Positions 5,938-13,994 of a DNA stretch of 14,295 nucleotides are shown here, in pieces (positions within the stretch are counted from its first letter, which is position 1; every line of letters starts with the position of its first letter). The position numbers and the translations under genes are program-made. The notes below the pieces were generated by a model. The model saw nothing but the letters and a program-made list of their open reading frames with translations, did no database searches and was not told the DNA's origin. Origin of the DNA: Spirochaetia bacterium (GTDB lineage Bacteria > Spirochaetota > Spirochaetia > Sphaerochaetales > Sphaerochaetaceae). The stretch is taken from the NCBI GenBank assembly GCA_900769955.1, contig CAAGIP010000110.1, positions 1 to 14,295 of the forward strand. Direction: 5' to 3'.

Positions 5938-7437
5938 ATGGCTGACACAGAAAAGAATGTCGACTTTAAGAAGGGTGCAAAGGCAGCCGAAGCTAAAGTC
6001 GAAGCAAAGAAGTCAAAGAAAAGTCTTGCCTGGTGGGCAGGCGTCGTGGTCCTCATCCTTATTTCAATAACGTTCGTTCTTCCGGCAACCGGAATCGGAG
6101 CACTTTTTGCTGATGACAGCATTGTCTTCGGTAAGTACAACGGCGAGAAAATCGAATACAAGCCCGGCAACTACTTCGGCACACAGGTCAACTCACTTGC
6201 CAGCCAGTATGATTCCCTCGACATGAACAGTCTCTACTCAGTCTGGTATCAGGCTTATCAGAGCACGGTCCTCCAGACCGCACTCAATCAGGAAGCCGCA
6301 AAGGCAGGCATCAAGGCAAGTGACTATGCAGTCAACCAGTACATCCTCGATGCAGGCTTCTACAACAATGAGGAAGGCGTCTTCGACAAGACCGTTTACG
6401 ACAGCCGCACACAGGCTGAGCGCGAAACAGTGTTCAATAACGTTAAGGAAGCAATTCCCGGAATGACAGTTGCAAATGACTACACGACAATCCTCTCATC
6501 CGATGCGGAAAAGGAGTTCGTCGCAACCGTCAGTGCAACGGGAAGGACATTTGAGTATGTTGCTTTCGGCTCCGAAACATATCCCGATGAGGAAGCATCC
6601 GCATACCTTCTTTCAAATCCCCAGCCCTTTACAAAAATCTCAGTATCAATGGTGACCAAGGCAACGGAGGAGGAAGCAAAGCTGCTTATGGATGAGATCG
6701 CTGCAGGCACGAAGACATTCGAGGATGCAGCACTCAATGATTCCACCGACTCATTCGCTTCCCAGTCCGGTAAGGTCGGTGAGGTTTACTTCTACAACCT
6801 CCAGTCAACAGTCGGCAGTGAGGAAACAGCAAACCAGATCTTCTCAACAGCAGCAGGCTCAATGACAGGTCCTTTCATGACAACATACGGTTACTCAGTA
6901 TTCCGCGTTGATGAAGCTCCTTCAATGGCAGATGCGGCTGACAGCGGCGTTCTTTCAGTGGTCAAGAGCTACATCGCATCAAACAATGCCGATCTCGTGA
7001 CACCGTATGCAGAGGCTGCGGCAAATGCATTCTATGCCGATCCTGACTTCATCTACACAGACCTCATGGTCAACGAAGTCTCATCGACTCCCGCAAACCC
7101 TGATTCAAGCTCCTTCATGAGCTCATTCCTCTACACGGATGCCGCCGGACTGCTCTCAACGGCAGCAGCTGATGATGCTTACCTCAAGGCACTCTACACA
7201 GGAAACACAGGCGATGTCCTCGCTCCTCAGAAGGCAGGTTCATCATACATCGTGACGAAGATCGGAGATGAGAGCGTTTCTTCCTCAATGAAGACATCCC
7301 TTCCGACCTTCTACGATTACATTGCCGCCATGGCTTCCCAGCAGGATCTTCAGAATGCAGTGTTCTCAAGCACCCTCTTCGAGGATGACTTCATCGGAAC
7401 CCTCTTTTCAAAGGTTCTCAACCTCGGTGCAAACTGA
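5938..7437 (+). CDS. Membrane-anchored SurA/PpiD-like foldase with parvulin-like domain
   Basis: Likely an envelope chaperone that helps fold exported proteins. The 499-residue product has a Lys-rich cytoplasmic N-terminus, one transmembrane helix at about 31-52 (WWAGVVVLILISITF) and then a large exported part, the PpiD topology. Residues about 60-190 resemble a SurA N-terminal helical domain. Residues about 235-327 match a parvulin (Rotamase) domain in outline: a helix with EEEAKLLMDEIAAGTKTFEDAA, then SGKVGEVYF, and the closing MTTYGYSVFRVDE, equivalent to the usual fGyhi.k strand. The match is degenerate, so prolyl isomerase activity is uncertain. I chose the ATG at 5938 (AAGGA seven bases upstream); an in-frame ATG at 5905 has a better AGGAG six bases upstream, but within a hairpin, and would add eleven residues. 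A strong terminator follows. Confidence 0.85.
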   Translation: MADTEKNVDFKKGAKAAEAKVEAKKSKKSLAWWAGVVVLILISITFVLPATGIGALFADDSIVFGKYNGEKIEYKPGNYFGTQVNSLASQYDSLDMNSLYSVWYQAYQSTVLQTALNQEAAKAGIKASDYAVNQYILDAGFYNNEEGVFDKTVYDSRTQAERETVFNNVKEAIPGMTVANDYTTILSSDAEKEFVATVSATGRTFEYVAFGSETYPDEEASAYLLSNPQPFTKISVSMVTKATEEEAKLLMDEIAAGTKTFEDAALNDSTDSFASQSGKVGEVYFYNLQSTVGSEETANQIFSTAAGSMTGPFMTTYGYSVFRVDEAPSMADAADSGVLSVVKSYIASNNADLVTPYAEAAANAFYADPDFIYTDLMVNEVSSTPANPDSSSFMSSFLYTDAAGLLSTAAADDAYLKALYTGNTGDVLAPQKAGSSYIVTKIGDESVSSSMKTSLPTFYDYIAAMASQQDLQNAVFSSTLFEDDFIGTLFSKVLNLGAN

Positions 7438-7457
7438 GATTGACTCAATAACTTCAG

Positions 7458-7486
7458 GGGCTGTCACTGACAGCCCTTATTTTTTT
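7458..7486 (+). terminator. Rho-independent terminator after the foldase gene
   Basis: GGGCTGTC and GACAGCCC form a perfect 8-bp GC-rich stem with a three-base ACT loop, followed by TTATTTTTTT. This is a textbook intrinsic terminator 20 bases after the stop codon. Confidence 0.93.
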
Positions 7487-7514
7487 CCCATCAGTCTGAA
7501 ATACGGCATATAAT
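7485..7514 (+). promoter_or_regulatory. Predicted promoter of the DUF2804 gene
   Basis: A perfect TATAAT (7509-7514) is preceded after 18 bases by TTCCCA (7485-7490, four of six matches to the -35 consensus), which overlaps the end of the upstream terminator's T-run. The -10 box ends six bases before the ATG, so transcription should begin at about the start codon. Confidence 0.6.
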
Positions 7515-7520
7515 TTCCAT

Positions 7521-8561
7521 ATGAACGAACACGAAATAACAAAGCAGGTCAGACTTCTGAAAGATGACGGAACCCTCACCGAAGAGGGATTTGCACGGAA
7601 AGATCTCTTTATCTATGAGCGCGAAAGGATAAAGGCATCGAAGCTGAGGATCAAGGAGTGGGACTACTATATGATCCTCAACCCTGAAAAGGAATATGCA
7701 CTCTGTCTCACCTTCTCAGACCTCGGCTTTGCGGGACTCTTTGCCGTGGCCTTTGCAGACTACAGGATGGGAAAGGCAGCCCAGAGCGATGCACTGAAGT
7801 TCCTGACGCTTCATAAAACAGGGCTCGGCCCCTCCCCCGATGATGATTACAAAGTGGATTATAAAGGTAAGTTCTCTTTCTCTTTTTCCAAACAGGGGGA
7901 GGAGCGGCACATAGTGGTTAAGGCTCCTGCCTTCACGCTTCCTGACGGAACAGTCGGGCTTGATGCGGATGTCACGTTTCTTGAAAGAAAGGACTCTGAC
8001 AGGATTGCGATTGCAACGAGCTGGAAGGAAAACAGGAAAGCGTTCTATCTCAATCAGAAATCAATTGCGATGACTGCGGTAAAGGGAAGCATAAAAAGAG
8101 GTACTTCTTACGATGACATCGTCTCCGACAGGGCAACCCTCATCCTCGACTGGGGACGCGGCAGATGGACGCGTGAGAACACCTGGTTCTGGAGCGCGGC
8201 ATCAGGATACGATAAAAACGGAACTTCAATAGGCTTTAATCTCGGATACGGCTTCTCCGACAGAACGCCTGCCAGTGAGAACGCTTTCTTTCTGGGCGGA
8301 GTCATGCACAAGATCGGAAAGCTTACATTTGAATACACAGACCTTATGAAAGAGTGGCACATAAAGGATGATGAAGGACGTCTTGACCTTATCATGACAC
8401 CAGTGGTGCCGAGAGTATCGAGAACGGATATGAAACTCATCATATCAGACCAGAAGCAGATATTCGGCATCTTCAATGGATTCATCATTACGGACGACGG
8501 AAGCAAGAAGGAAATAACAAACCTGATGGGCTTTGCGGAGGAAGTTTACAACAAATGGTGA
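7521..8561 (+). CDS. DUF2804 family protein
   Basis: The 346-residue product matches the DUF2804 family (PF10974), whose function is not established. Family-like features are the N-terminal RLLKDDGTLTEEGFARK segment (11-27) followed by KIKEWDYY-like LRIKEWDYYMIL (42-53), and the conserved DWGRGRW (210-216) with tryptophans shortly after (222, 224). The rest is rich in beta strands with many aromatic residues (FGYGF-, GGVMHKIGKLTFEY-like). No signal peptide or membrane segment is seen, so it is probably cytoplasmic. The ATG at 7521 has no Shine-Dalgarno sequence, while a perfect TATAAT ends six bases before it, suggesting a leaderless mRNA. The gene stands alone between its own promoter and terminator. 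Confidence 0.88.
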   Translation: MNEHEITKQVRLLKDDGTLTEEGFARKDLFIYERERIKASKLRIKEWDYYMILNPEKEYALCLTFSDLGFAGLFAVAFADYRMGKAAQSDALKFLTLHKTGLGPSPDDDYKVDYKGKFSFSFSKQGEERHIVVKAPAFTLPDGTVGLDADVTFLERKDSDRIAIATSWKENRKAFYLNQKSIAMTAVKGSIKRGTSYDDIVSDRATLILDWGRGRWTRENTWFWSAASGYDKNGTSIGFNLGYGFSDRTPASENAFFLGGVMHKIGKLTFEYTDLMKEWHIKDDEGRLDLIMTPVVPRVSRTDMKLIISDQKQIFGIFNGFIITDDGSKKEITNLMGFAEEVYNKW

Positions 8562-8586
8562 AACACCTTGTACAACCGGTGTTTTT
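8561..8586 (+). terminator. Terminator after the DUF2804 gene
   Basis: AAACACC and GGTGTTT form a 7-bp stem with a ten-base loop and continue into TTTTT. It starts on the last base of the stop codon. The loop contains TTGTAC, the predicted -35 box of the next gene. Confidence 0.7.
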
Positions 8587-8596
8587 CAATTATAGT
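8568..8596 (+). promoter_or_regulatory. Predicted promoter of the RNA helicase gene
   Basis: TTGTAC (8568-8573) and TATAGT (8591-8596) are spaced by exactly 17 bases. The predicted start near 8603 leaves a leader of about 26 bases with AGGA six bases before the ATG. The promoter is nested in the upstream terminator hairpin. Confidence 0.65.
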
Positions 8597-8628
8597 TCCT
8601 TCTGCTAAATAATTATATAGGATAAAGA

Positions 8629-10464
8629 ATGTCAGAAGAATTGGAAAGCTTCAGAGCACTTGGCCTTTCGGACACGACTCTGAGCGCATTAAAGGAAAAA
8701 GGTTTTACCGAGCCCACCGACATCCAGAGAGAATGTATTCCCCTGCTCCTTGAGAACAGGGTTGATGTCATCGGTCAGGCTCAGACGGGTACAGGCAAAA
8801 CGGCTGCCTTCGCCCTTCCCATACTGGAAACGATTGATGAGAATGACAGGTCCACGCAGGCCCTGATCCTGGCTCCCACGAGGGAGCTTGCAATGCAGGT
8901 TGCCGCCGAGATCGAATCGCTTAAAGGAGAACGCGACATCAGCGTCGACGCAATTTACGGCGGTGCCTCCTATGAAAATCAGTTCAGGAGACTCAGAAAG
9001 GGTCTCCAGATCGTCGTAGGCACTCCCGGAAGAATCCAGGACCATCTGGACAGGGGAACACTTGATATCTCGAAGATCTCATTTGCTGTGCTTGATGAAG
9101 CGGATGAAATGCTCGATATGGGCTTTATCGAGGACATTGAGAAGATCCTCTCCACCTCCCCCGCTGACAAGAGGATGCTCCTCTTCTCTGCCACCATGCC
9201 CGACCCGATCCTCCGCCTTGCGGAAAACTTCATGAGGGATTATCAGGTGGTGAGAATAAAGCGTAAGGACGGAGGCGAGATCCTTACCGAGCAGTACTAC
9301 TTCGATCTCAGGGAGAGCGACAAGATGGAAGCGCTTTCCCGCATCATAGATATCGCCGATGACTTCTACGGCATCGTGTTCTGCAGGACAAAGGTCCAGT
9401 GCGAGGAGATCGGGAGGAAGCTCTCAGAGAGGGGCTACAATGCAGAGGCACTCCACGGAGACCTTTCACAGAAGCAGAGGGAGATAATCCTTCAGAAGCT
9501 CCGCGACCACAAGATAAGCATTCTTGTGGCAACAGACGTTGCCGCAAGAGGAATCGACGTACAGGAGCTTTCCCACGTCATCAACTTCACGATACCTCAG
9601 GATCCTGAGGTTTACATCCACAGGATCGGAAGAACGGGAAGAGCCGGAAAGAAGGGAACCGCGATCACATTCGTCACTCCTTCCGAAGCACGCAAGTTCG
9701 GTTTTATCAGGAGAGTCAGCAGGAACGATATTCAGAAGGGAACGATCCCCTCAAGTGCAGAGATTCTGGCCAGAAAGAAGGAAAGGATCCTTTCAAAGGT
9801 TCAGGAAGCATGCAAGGATCCCGGTCTCGATTACGAGGAAACTGCTCAGAAGCTGCTTGAAAGCGAGGACGAGCTTACTCTCGTTAAAGGACTTCTTAAG
9901 CTCCTTTACCGCAATGAGCTCGACAAGAGCCAGTACCACACAATAAAGAGCCTTGAAAAGAAGAAGGATGAGAAGAAGCAGAAGAGGAATGAGGAGTCAT
10001 TCATCGATGAAGGTCCCGTCAGACTCTTTATCGCAGTGGGCCGCAGGGACGGCTTCACGAAGCGTCTGCTTGCCAACATGATAATCGAGCGCTGCCGTGT
10101 CCGCGATGAGGATCTTCAGAACATCGAGGTTATGGAGGACTTCAGCTTCATCAACGTCCCGCCCCAGTATGCCGACCTGATCATCAATGCCTTCAGGACA
10201 AGAGGCGAGAAGGGAAAACCCCTCATCGTAAGGGCTAAGGCTGAAAAGGAAATGGAGACAAGAAAGAGTTCACGTCCCGTGAAGAAGTCAAATGCCCAGA
10301 ATTCAGTGACGAGAAGGAGAAGGAAGTGGGAAGATGACATCCAGCCCTACGGCAGGGATACGCGTGATGACGATGATGACATGTTTCCATACAGGGCCTC
10401 TGCAGTCAGGAAGAAGCCCCATGGCAAGTACAATACCGGCGCCAAAAAGAAGCCAAGGCGCTGA
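8629..10464 (+). CDS. deaD: DEAD-box ATP-dependent RNA helicase (DeaD/CsdA type)
   Basis: It unwinds RNA duplexes using ATP, typically in ribosome assembly, mRNA turnover and cold adaptation. All helicase motifs are intact in the 611 residues: Q motif around GFTEPTDIQ (25-33), motif I AQTGTGKT (51-58), Ia PTRELA (83-88), GG (111-112), TPGR (132-135), motif II DEAD (156-159), III SAT (187-189), IV IVFCRT (249-254), V ATDVAARGID (301-310) and VI HRIGRTGRAG (331-340). A helical segment (about 380-445) corresponds to the dimerisation region of CsdA. Residues about 463-537 (VRLFIAVGRRDGFTK onward) form a DbpA-type RRM-like RNA-binding domain. A basic tail with an acidic patch (DDDDD near 580-584) ends the protein. 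Length and order match E. coli CsdA (about 629 residues). The ATG has AGGA six bases upstream. It converges on the patatin gene. Confidence 0.95.
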   Translation: MSEELESFRALGLSDTTLSALKEKGFTEPTDIQRECIPLLLENRVDVIGQAQTGTGKTAAFALPILETIDENDRSTQALILAPTRELAMQVAAEIESLKGERDISVDAIYGGASYENQFRRLRKGLQIVVGTPGRIQDHLDRGTLDISKISFAVLDEADEMLDMGFIEDIEKILSTSPADKRMLLFSATMPDPILRLAENFMRDYQVVRIKRKDGGEILTEQYYFDLRESDKMEALSRIIDIADDFYGIVFCRTKVQCEEIGRKLSERGYNAEALHGDLSQKQREIILQKLRDHKISILVATDVAARGIDVQELSHVINFTIPQDPEVYIHRIGRTGRAGKKGTAITFVTPSEARKFGFIRRVSRNDIQKGTIPSSAEILARKKERILSKVQEACKDPGLDYEETAQKLLESEDELTLVKGLLKLLYRNELDKSQYHTIKSLEKKKDEKKQKRNEESFIDEGPVRLFIAVGRRDGFTKRLLANMIIERCRVRDEDLQNIEVMEDFSFINVPPQYADLIINAFRTRGEKGKPLIVRAKAEKEMETRKSSRPVKKSNAQNSVTRRRRKWEDDIQPYGRDTRDDDDDMFPYRASAVRKKPHGKYNTGAKKKPRR

Positions 10465-10470
10465 ATGTGA

Positions 10471-10503
10471 AATGAGTCCGGAAATTCCGGACTCATTGCT
10501 TTT
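10471..10503. terminator. Shared terminator between helicase and patatin genes
   Basis: AATGAGTCCGG and CCGGACTCATT form a perfect 11-bp stem with a five-base loop, followed on the plus strand by GCTTTT. It sits between two convergent stop codons, the plus-strand T-run overlapping the patatin stop. Termination is strongest for the helicase transcript; on the minus strand the downstream tract TTCACATT is only partly T-rich. Confidence 0.85.
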
Positions 10504-12526
10504 ATCTGGTGATCGCGAATCTTACCGAGAAGATCCAGTCGCTCTGGAGGGAATCATACCCCCAGCGCAGCGTGAGCGGGAACTTCTGAAGTCCGATGAG
10601 CGAGAGGAGGAACTGCAGCTCAATTCCGGTGCTTATCGCAGGTGTCGGACCGTTATAGAACAGCAGGTCGCAGTAGGTACTGAGCTCAAGATACTCTGCC
10701 ATCAGAAGCTCACCGAAGGTGGGACTCTTGGTGAATGCATATCCGAGCGAAAGCGGCAGGACGAACATGTACTGCTGATTGATTCCATGCTCTACCTCAT
10801 CATTGAAACGCGATGTTTCCATGATGCTCTTGTTGTTGGTTAAAAAACCGTCAACCGCATAGATCTGAACACCGTTTTTTCCATCCAGCGCGAAGCGGGT
10901 AAGAAATCCGAGATCGAAGTAGAAGTTCCAGTTCGGGATATAGTAAATCCTTGTAGAAGCACCCACCTGTCCATAGTGTCTCGGGAAGGCATCGAGCCTG
11001 TAAGAGGACAGGAGATATCCCGAGTGCAGATTTACGTTGCATAGATCGGTATAGAGTGTTCCCTGCATGCGGATACTGAGCAGGTTCTGATCCTTATCCT
11101 GATTCTTGCCTACCTCATTGTACATCTCATACGCCTGATTGAGCTGGAGTGTGAGAAAACCGTTCGTGAAGAACTTCCAGTCAATACCTTCCCTTATATA
11201 GAACGAGGGGAAGTACCACTGTCTCGGATTGTCGAAGGTGAAGGCCCCGTAAAGGGAGAGCCTGAGGCTGTTGACAGGATAGAAATCGGCACCGACGCTG
11301 AAAAGCGGGGATGATGTAGTATGTTTGTTGAAGGTGGCATCGAATGCGCCTCCGAGCAGTGCTGACAGCTCTATCATCTTATACTTCCAGGTGTATTCGA
11401 ACCCGATGTCGAAGTAGTCCCTGAGGTAGTATGGATAGTCATTTCCCTGGAATGAGTAGACACCGAGGGAAACGGTCTGAGTGGGCTCACTCTGCTCAAT
11501 TCGGGAGAAGTAGTACTGATTCTGCCTGACGCGCTCGATGCGTGATTCATAAAGCGCCCTCTTCTCCGCAATCGATGAAGACATACCGTGTTTGTAAAGC
11601 TTTGAAAGTCTTTCGCCCTGCTCTGCCGCGCTGTCATATCCGATATCTGCCATTTCAGCGGCTGCGGAGAACTCCATGAAGCTGAACTGCTCGACGGCAC
11701 AGCGGATCCAGATCATGTCATCTCCATGCTGACGGATATCGATGGCGGCATTGCGCCTCTTGCCGATATCAAATGAGCCGTTGATGATAGTGAGCATGTT
11801 CTTGAGGTTAAGATCCTCATTGTCGTAGAACGTGGTCGATGCGATGATGGTATCACTGTACTCATAGGCAACTGAGATCGGTGCCAGCGTGATGATTCCG
11901 CCGTCAATCAAGAGGTGTCCCCTGTACTCCTGAGGAGGAAAGTATGCCGGAAGGGCAAAGGATGCGACGAGGATATCGGAGAAATCACCTTCCATCATCC
12001 TTATTTCCCTCTTCGTCACGAGATCCTGACAGATGACCATCACGGGTATTGCGAGATCCTCGATCTGAACATCTGTTCCGACGACAGACTGGACAAGTCC
12101 CTTGAAGCCAGTGGGGTCAAGGATACCGCCGTTGAGGGGCGCGGTCATCTTGAAAAACGTTGAAAGCTCACCAGACATGATGACTGAGAGTATCTGATCT
12201 GAAGAGAGCCCTGCGGCATAAAGCATACCGATAATCGAACCCATGCTGTTGGATACGATGAAATCGGGTTCAATGCCCTGCTCTTCCATATATTTCAGCA
12301 CACCAAGATGTGCGAAAGCCCTTGCGGAACCACCGGTAAGCACAAGTCCGATGGGATCCCTCTTTCCCTCCGTACGCTCCAGAATACGTTCCCTGAAATG
12401 CTCCTCACCATAAGAAATGGGGATGTCTGAGTATATGATGTCTCCCGGACTTGTGTATTCATCAGCAAAGACCGGAATCAGGGAGAACAGAAAAATCAGG
12501 AGTGTTATCAATACACCTTTTCTCAT
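10502..12526 (-). CDS. Patatin-like phospholipase with C-terminal beta-barrel (outer membrane)
   Basis: Predicted esterase or phospholipase exported to the outer membrane. The 674-residue protein has a signal peptide (MRKG, hydrophobic ITLLIFLFSLIPVF, cleavage near residues 21-22). A patatin domain spans about 57-265: oxyanion-hole loop GGSARAFAHLG (65-75), nucleophile S94 in SNSMG (92-96) and catalytic D208 in LIDGG (206-210). The elbow thus has Ser in place of the first Gly of GxSxG, and the glycine loop is less Gly-rich than the usual GGGARG. After a helical linker (about 285-345), residues about 346-674 alternate short aromatic strands and turns typical of a beta-barrel, ending SVRFAITR. 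The layout recalls PlpD/FplA type Vd autotransporters, but I cannot point to a POTRA domain. AAGG lies seven bases before the ATG. Confidence 0.9.
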   Translation of the reverse strand: MRKGVLITLLIFLFSLIPVFADEYTSPGDIIYSDIPISYGEEHFRERILERTEGKRDPIGLVLTGGSARAFAHLGVLKYMEEQGIEPDFIVSNSMGSIIGMLYAAGLSSDQILSVIMSGELSTFFKMTAPLNGGILDPTGFKGLVQSVVGTDVQIEDLAIPVMVICQDLVTKREIRMMEGDFSDILVASFALPAYFPPQEYRGHLLIDGGIITLAPISVAYEYSDTIIASTTFYDNEDLNLKNMLTIINGSFDIGKRRNAAIDIRQHGDDMIWIRCAVEQFSFMEFSAAAEMADIGYDSAAEQGERLSKLYKHGMSSSIAEKRALYESRIERVRQNQYYFSRIEQSEPTQTVSLGVYSFQGNDYPYYLRDYFDIGFEYTWKYKMIELSALLGGAFDATFNKHTTSSPLFSVGADFYPVNSLRLSLYGAFTFDNPRQWYFPSFYIREGIDWKFFTNGFLTLQLNQAYEMYNEVGKNQDKDQNLLSIRMQGTLYTDLCNVNLHSGYLLSSYRLDAFPRHYGQVGASTRIYYIPNWNFYFDLGFLTRFALDGKNGVQIYAVDGFLTNNKSIMETSRFNDEVEHGINQQYMFVLPLSLGYAFTKSPTFGELLMAEYLELSTYCDLLFYNGPTPAISTGIELQFLLSLIGLQKFPLTLRWGYDSLQSDWIFSVRFAITR

Positions 12527-12686
12527 GGTTAAACCTTACCCCAAAGAAGTGAAATGTTCAATCATCGGGCCACCTTCCCCAATAGCAGTAAAACACATAT
12601 TATTTACTGACAAATGAAAGAGTTAACTTATAAATACATTAATAAAAAAACATGTAAGTCCGACTTTACCTAAGCACACTTTCCCC
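12527..12686. other. Intergenic region between patatin gene and tRNA-Leu promoter
   Basis: No coding sequence is seen. It is A/T-rich and carries the predicted patatin promoter and, on the other strand, the approach to the tRNA promoter. GTAAGTC and GACTTTAC near 12655-12669 make an imperfect dyad with a single bulge, of unknown significance. Confidence 0.5.
12599..12626 (-). promoter_or_regulatory. Possible promoter of the patatin gene
   Basis: On the minus strand TTAACT (12621-12626, four of six matches) is 16 bases from AATAAT (12599-12604, five of six). The leader would be about 65 bases long. The region is A/T-rich, so chance matches are likely. Confidence 0.35.
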
Positions 12687-12716
12687 TTGATTCATCATAT
12701 CCTTTCATTGTATTCT
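12687..12716 (+). promoter_or_regulatory. Predicted promoter of tRNA-Leu
   Basis: TTGATT (12687-12692) and TATTCT (12711-12716) are spaced by 18 bases. The predicted start near 12723 lies about six bases before the mature tRNA 5' end. Confidence 0.5.
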
Positions 12717-12728
12717 TTTTCACGTAAT

Positions 12729-12811
12729 GCCGATATGGCGAAACCGGTAGACGCAGCAGACTCAAAATCTGCCGGAGATAATCCGTGTCGGTTCGATTCC
12801 GACTATCGGCA
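12729..12811 (+). tRNA. tRNA-Leu (anticodon CAA)
   Basis: GCCGATA and TATCGGC form a perfect 7-bp acceptor stem, followed by discriminator A at 12811; the CCA end is not encoded. The anticodon stem GCAGA/TCTGC encloses CTCAAAA, giving CAA, which reads UUG. A long variable arm (CGGA/TCCG) marks a class II tRNA, as expected for leucine. The T arm GTCGG/CCGAC holds the loop TTCGATT. The gene stands alone with its own promoter and terminator. Confidence 0.97.
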
Positions 12812-12815
12812 AAAG

Positions 12816-12856
12816 AAAAAACTCAGAATCCGCATGAAGGGGTTCTGAGTTTTTTT
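12816..12856. terminator. Bidirectional terminator between tRNA-Leu and gldA
   Basis: ACTCAGAA and TTCTGAGT form an 8-bp stem extended by T/G and two C-G pairs. An A-run precedes it and a T-run follows it, so it has a T-tract in both directions. It can end the tRNA transcript on the plus strand and the gldA transcript on the minus strand. Confidence 0.9.
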
Positions 12857-12873
12857 ATCTGAGAAAGTCCAGT

Positions 12874-13971
12874 TTATTTCCCGAGTGCGATGCGTCCGAG
12901 AGCATCTGCCTGCTTTATGGCATCAAACAGTTCAATCGGCTGGACATCACCTGCAAGGTTGTGAATAGTCTCACCGGGTGCGCATGCGTTTTCACAGAGC
13001 GTCATGAGCTGCTCATCGTTAATATCACCGATTTCCGCAAGCGTGACGGGAAGTCCCACTTCAAGGCAGAAGGACTGAACATCATCAAACTCTTCCTTTC
13101 CGGCACCTTCAAGCACCAGCTGCACAAGCGTTCCGAAGGCAACGCAGCAGCCGTGGTCGGCATGCTTTATTCCGAGGGAAGTCACGCCGTTGTAGAAGGA
13201 GTGTGCGGCTGCGCAGTTCACGTTGTCGGCTCCTACTCCTGAAAGATAGACGTTTGCTTCAACGATGTTCTCAAGTGCAGGTGTGACCGCATGGACCTTA
13301 CATGCCTCAACAGCCTGCTTTCCGTACTCACGCAGTGTGTCGTAGCAGAGCCTTGCAAGCGCCTGTCCTGCCCTTGTGATACCGGTACCTTCCAGACTTG
13401 AGGACTCTGTCCTGACAGATGCCCTTCCCTCGAAGTATGTTCCGAGTGCATCACCCATTCCCGCAATGAGGAACTTAACGGGTGCGTTCGCGATTATGGT
13501 GGTATCGACCATTACCGCATCGGGATTGGTTGGATAGAAAAGATACCTGTCGAAGCTGTGATCATCGTTGTAGATAACTGAAAGACCGGTACATGGAGCA
13601 TCGGTTGCGGCAACTGTCGGAAGAATGACGATGTGCTTTCCCGTGTAATAAGCGGTAGCCTTTGCAGTATCGACCGCGCTTCCGCCGCCTACGGCAACGA
13701 CAGTGTCGATTCCATCCTCTTCGACGATAGCCATCATCTTCTTTATCTCACCATTGCTGGAAACCCCGCCGAAGATCTCATAGCGGCGGTAGTCATCAGC
13801 CTCACCGAAGCTCTTTTCGATCCTGTCATGGCATGCCTTATATCCGCTGTTGGAACAGACAAACAGCCAGCGCTTTCCCATGTAACCCATTTCCTTATAA
13901 AACTGCAGGAGTGCATCCCTGCCCTGCACGTACTTGAGGGGCTCTCTCATGGCCCTGAGCATCTTCATCAT
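12874..13971 (-). CDS. gldA: Glycerol dehydrogenase (iron-containing alcohol dehydrogenase family)
   Basis: It oxidises glycerol to dihydroxyacetone with NAD, using one divalent metal ion, in the cytoplasm. The start at 13971 was chosen because AGGAGG ends ten bases upstream and the 365-residue product matches the usual GldA length (about 365-370); the open frame extends to 14031 without family-like sequence. Visible features are the NAD-binding AVGGGSAVDTAK (93-104), the PTVAATDAPCTGLSVIY segment (118-134) typical of GldA, and the metal ligands D174 (GMGDAL), H257 (AAAHSF) and H273 (HADHG), which fall at the positions known for Bacillus GlyDH. The tail after residue 290 is helical. The gene stands between the 5S rRNA gene and a bidirectional terminator, with its own promoter. 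Related substrates such as 1,2-propanediol cannot be excluded. Confidence 0.95.
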   Translation of the reverse strand: MMKMLRAMREPLKYVQGRDALLQFYKEMGYMGKRWLFVCSNSGYKACHDRIEKSFGEADDYRRYEIFGGVSSNGEIKKMMAIVEEDGIDTVVAVGGGSAVDTAKATAYYTGKHIVILPTVAATDAPCTGLSVIYNDDHSFDRYLFYPTNPDAVMVDTTIIANAPVKFLIAGMGDALGTYFEGRASVRTESSSLEGTGITRAGQALARLCYDTLREYGKQAVEACKVHAVTPALENIVEANVYLSGVGADNVNCAAAHSFYNGVTSLGIKHADHGCCVAFGTLVQLVLEGAGKEEFDDVQSFCLEVGLPVTLAEIGDINDEQLMTLCENACAPGETIHNLAGDVQPIELFDAIKQADALGRIALGK

Positions 13972-13994
13972 TTTTTGCTTTCCTCCTGGAAAAA

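Noticed and set aside
10334..10843. 169-codon plus-strand frame spanning the helicase and patatin 3' ends
   Set aside because: It crosses two real genes and the terminator between them, and has no ribosome binding site or motif.
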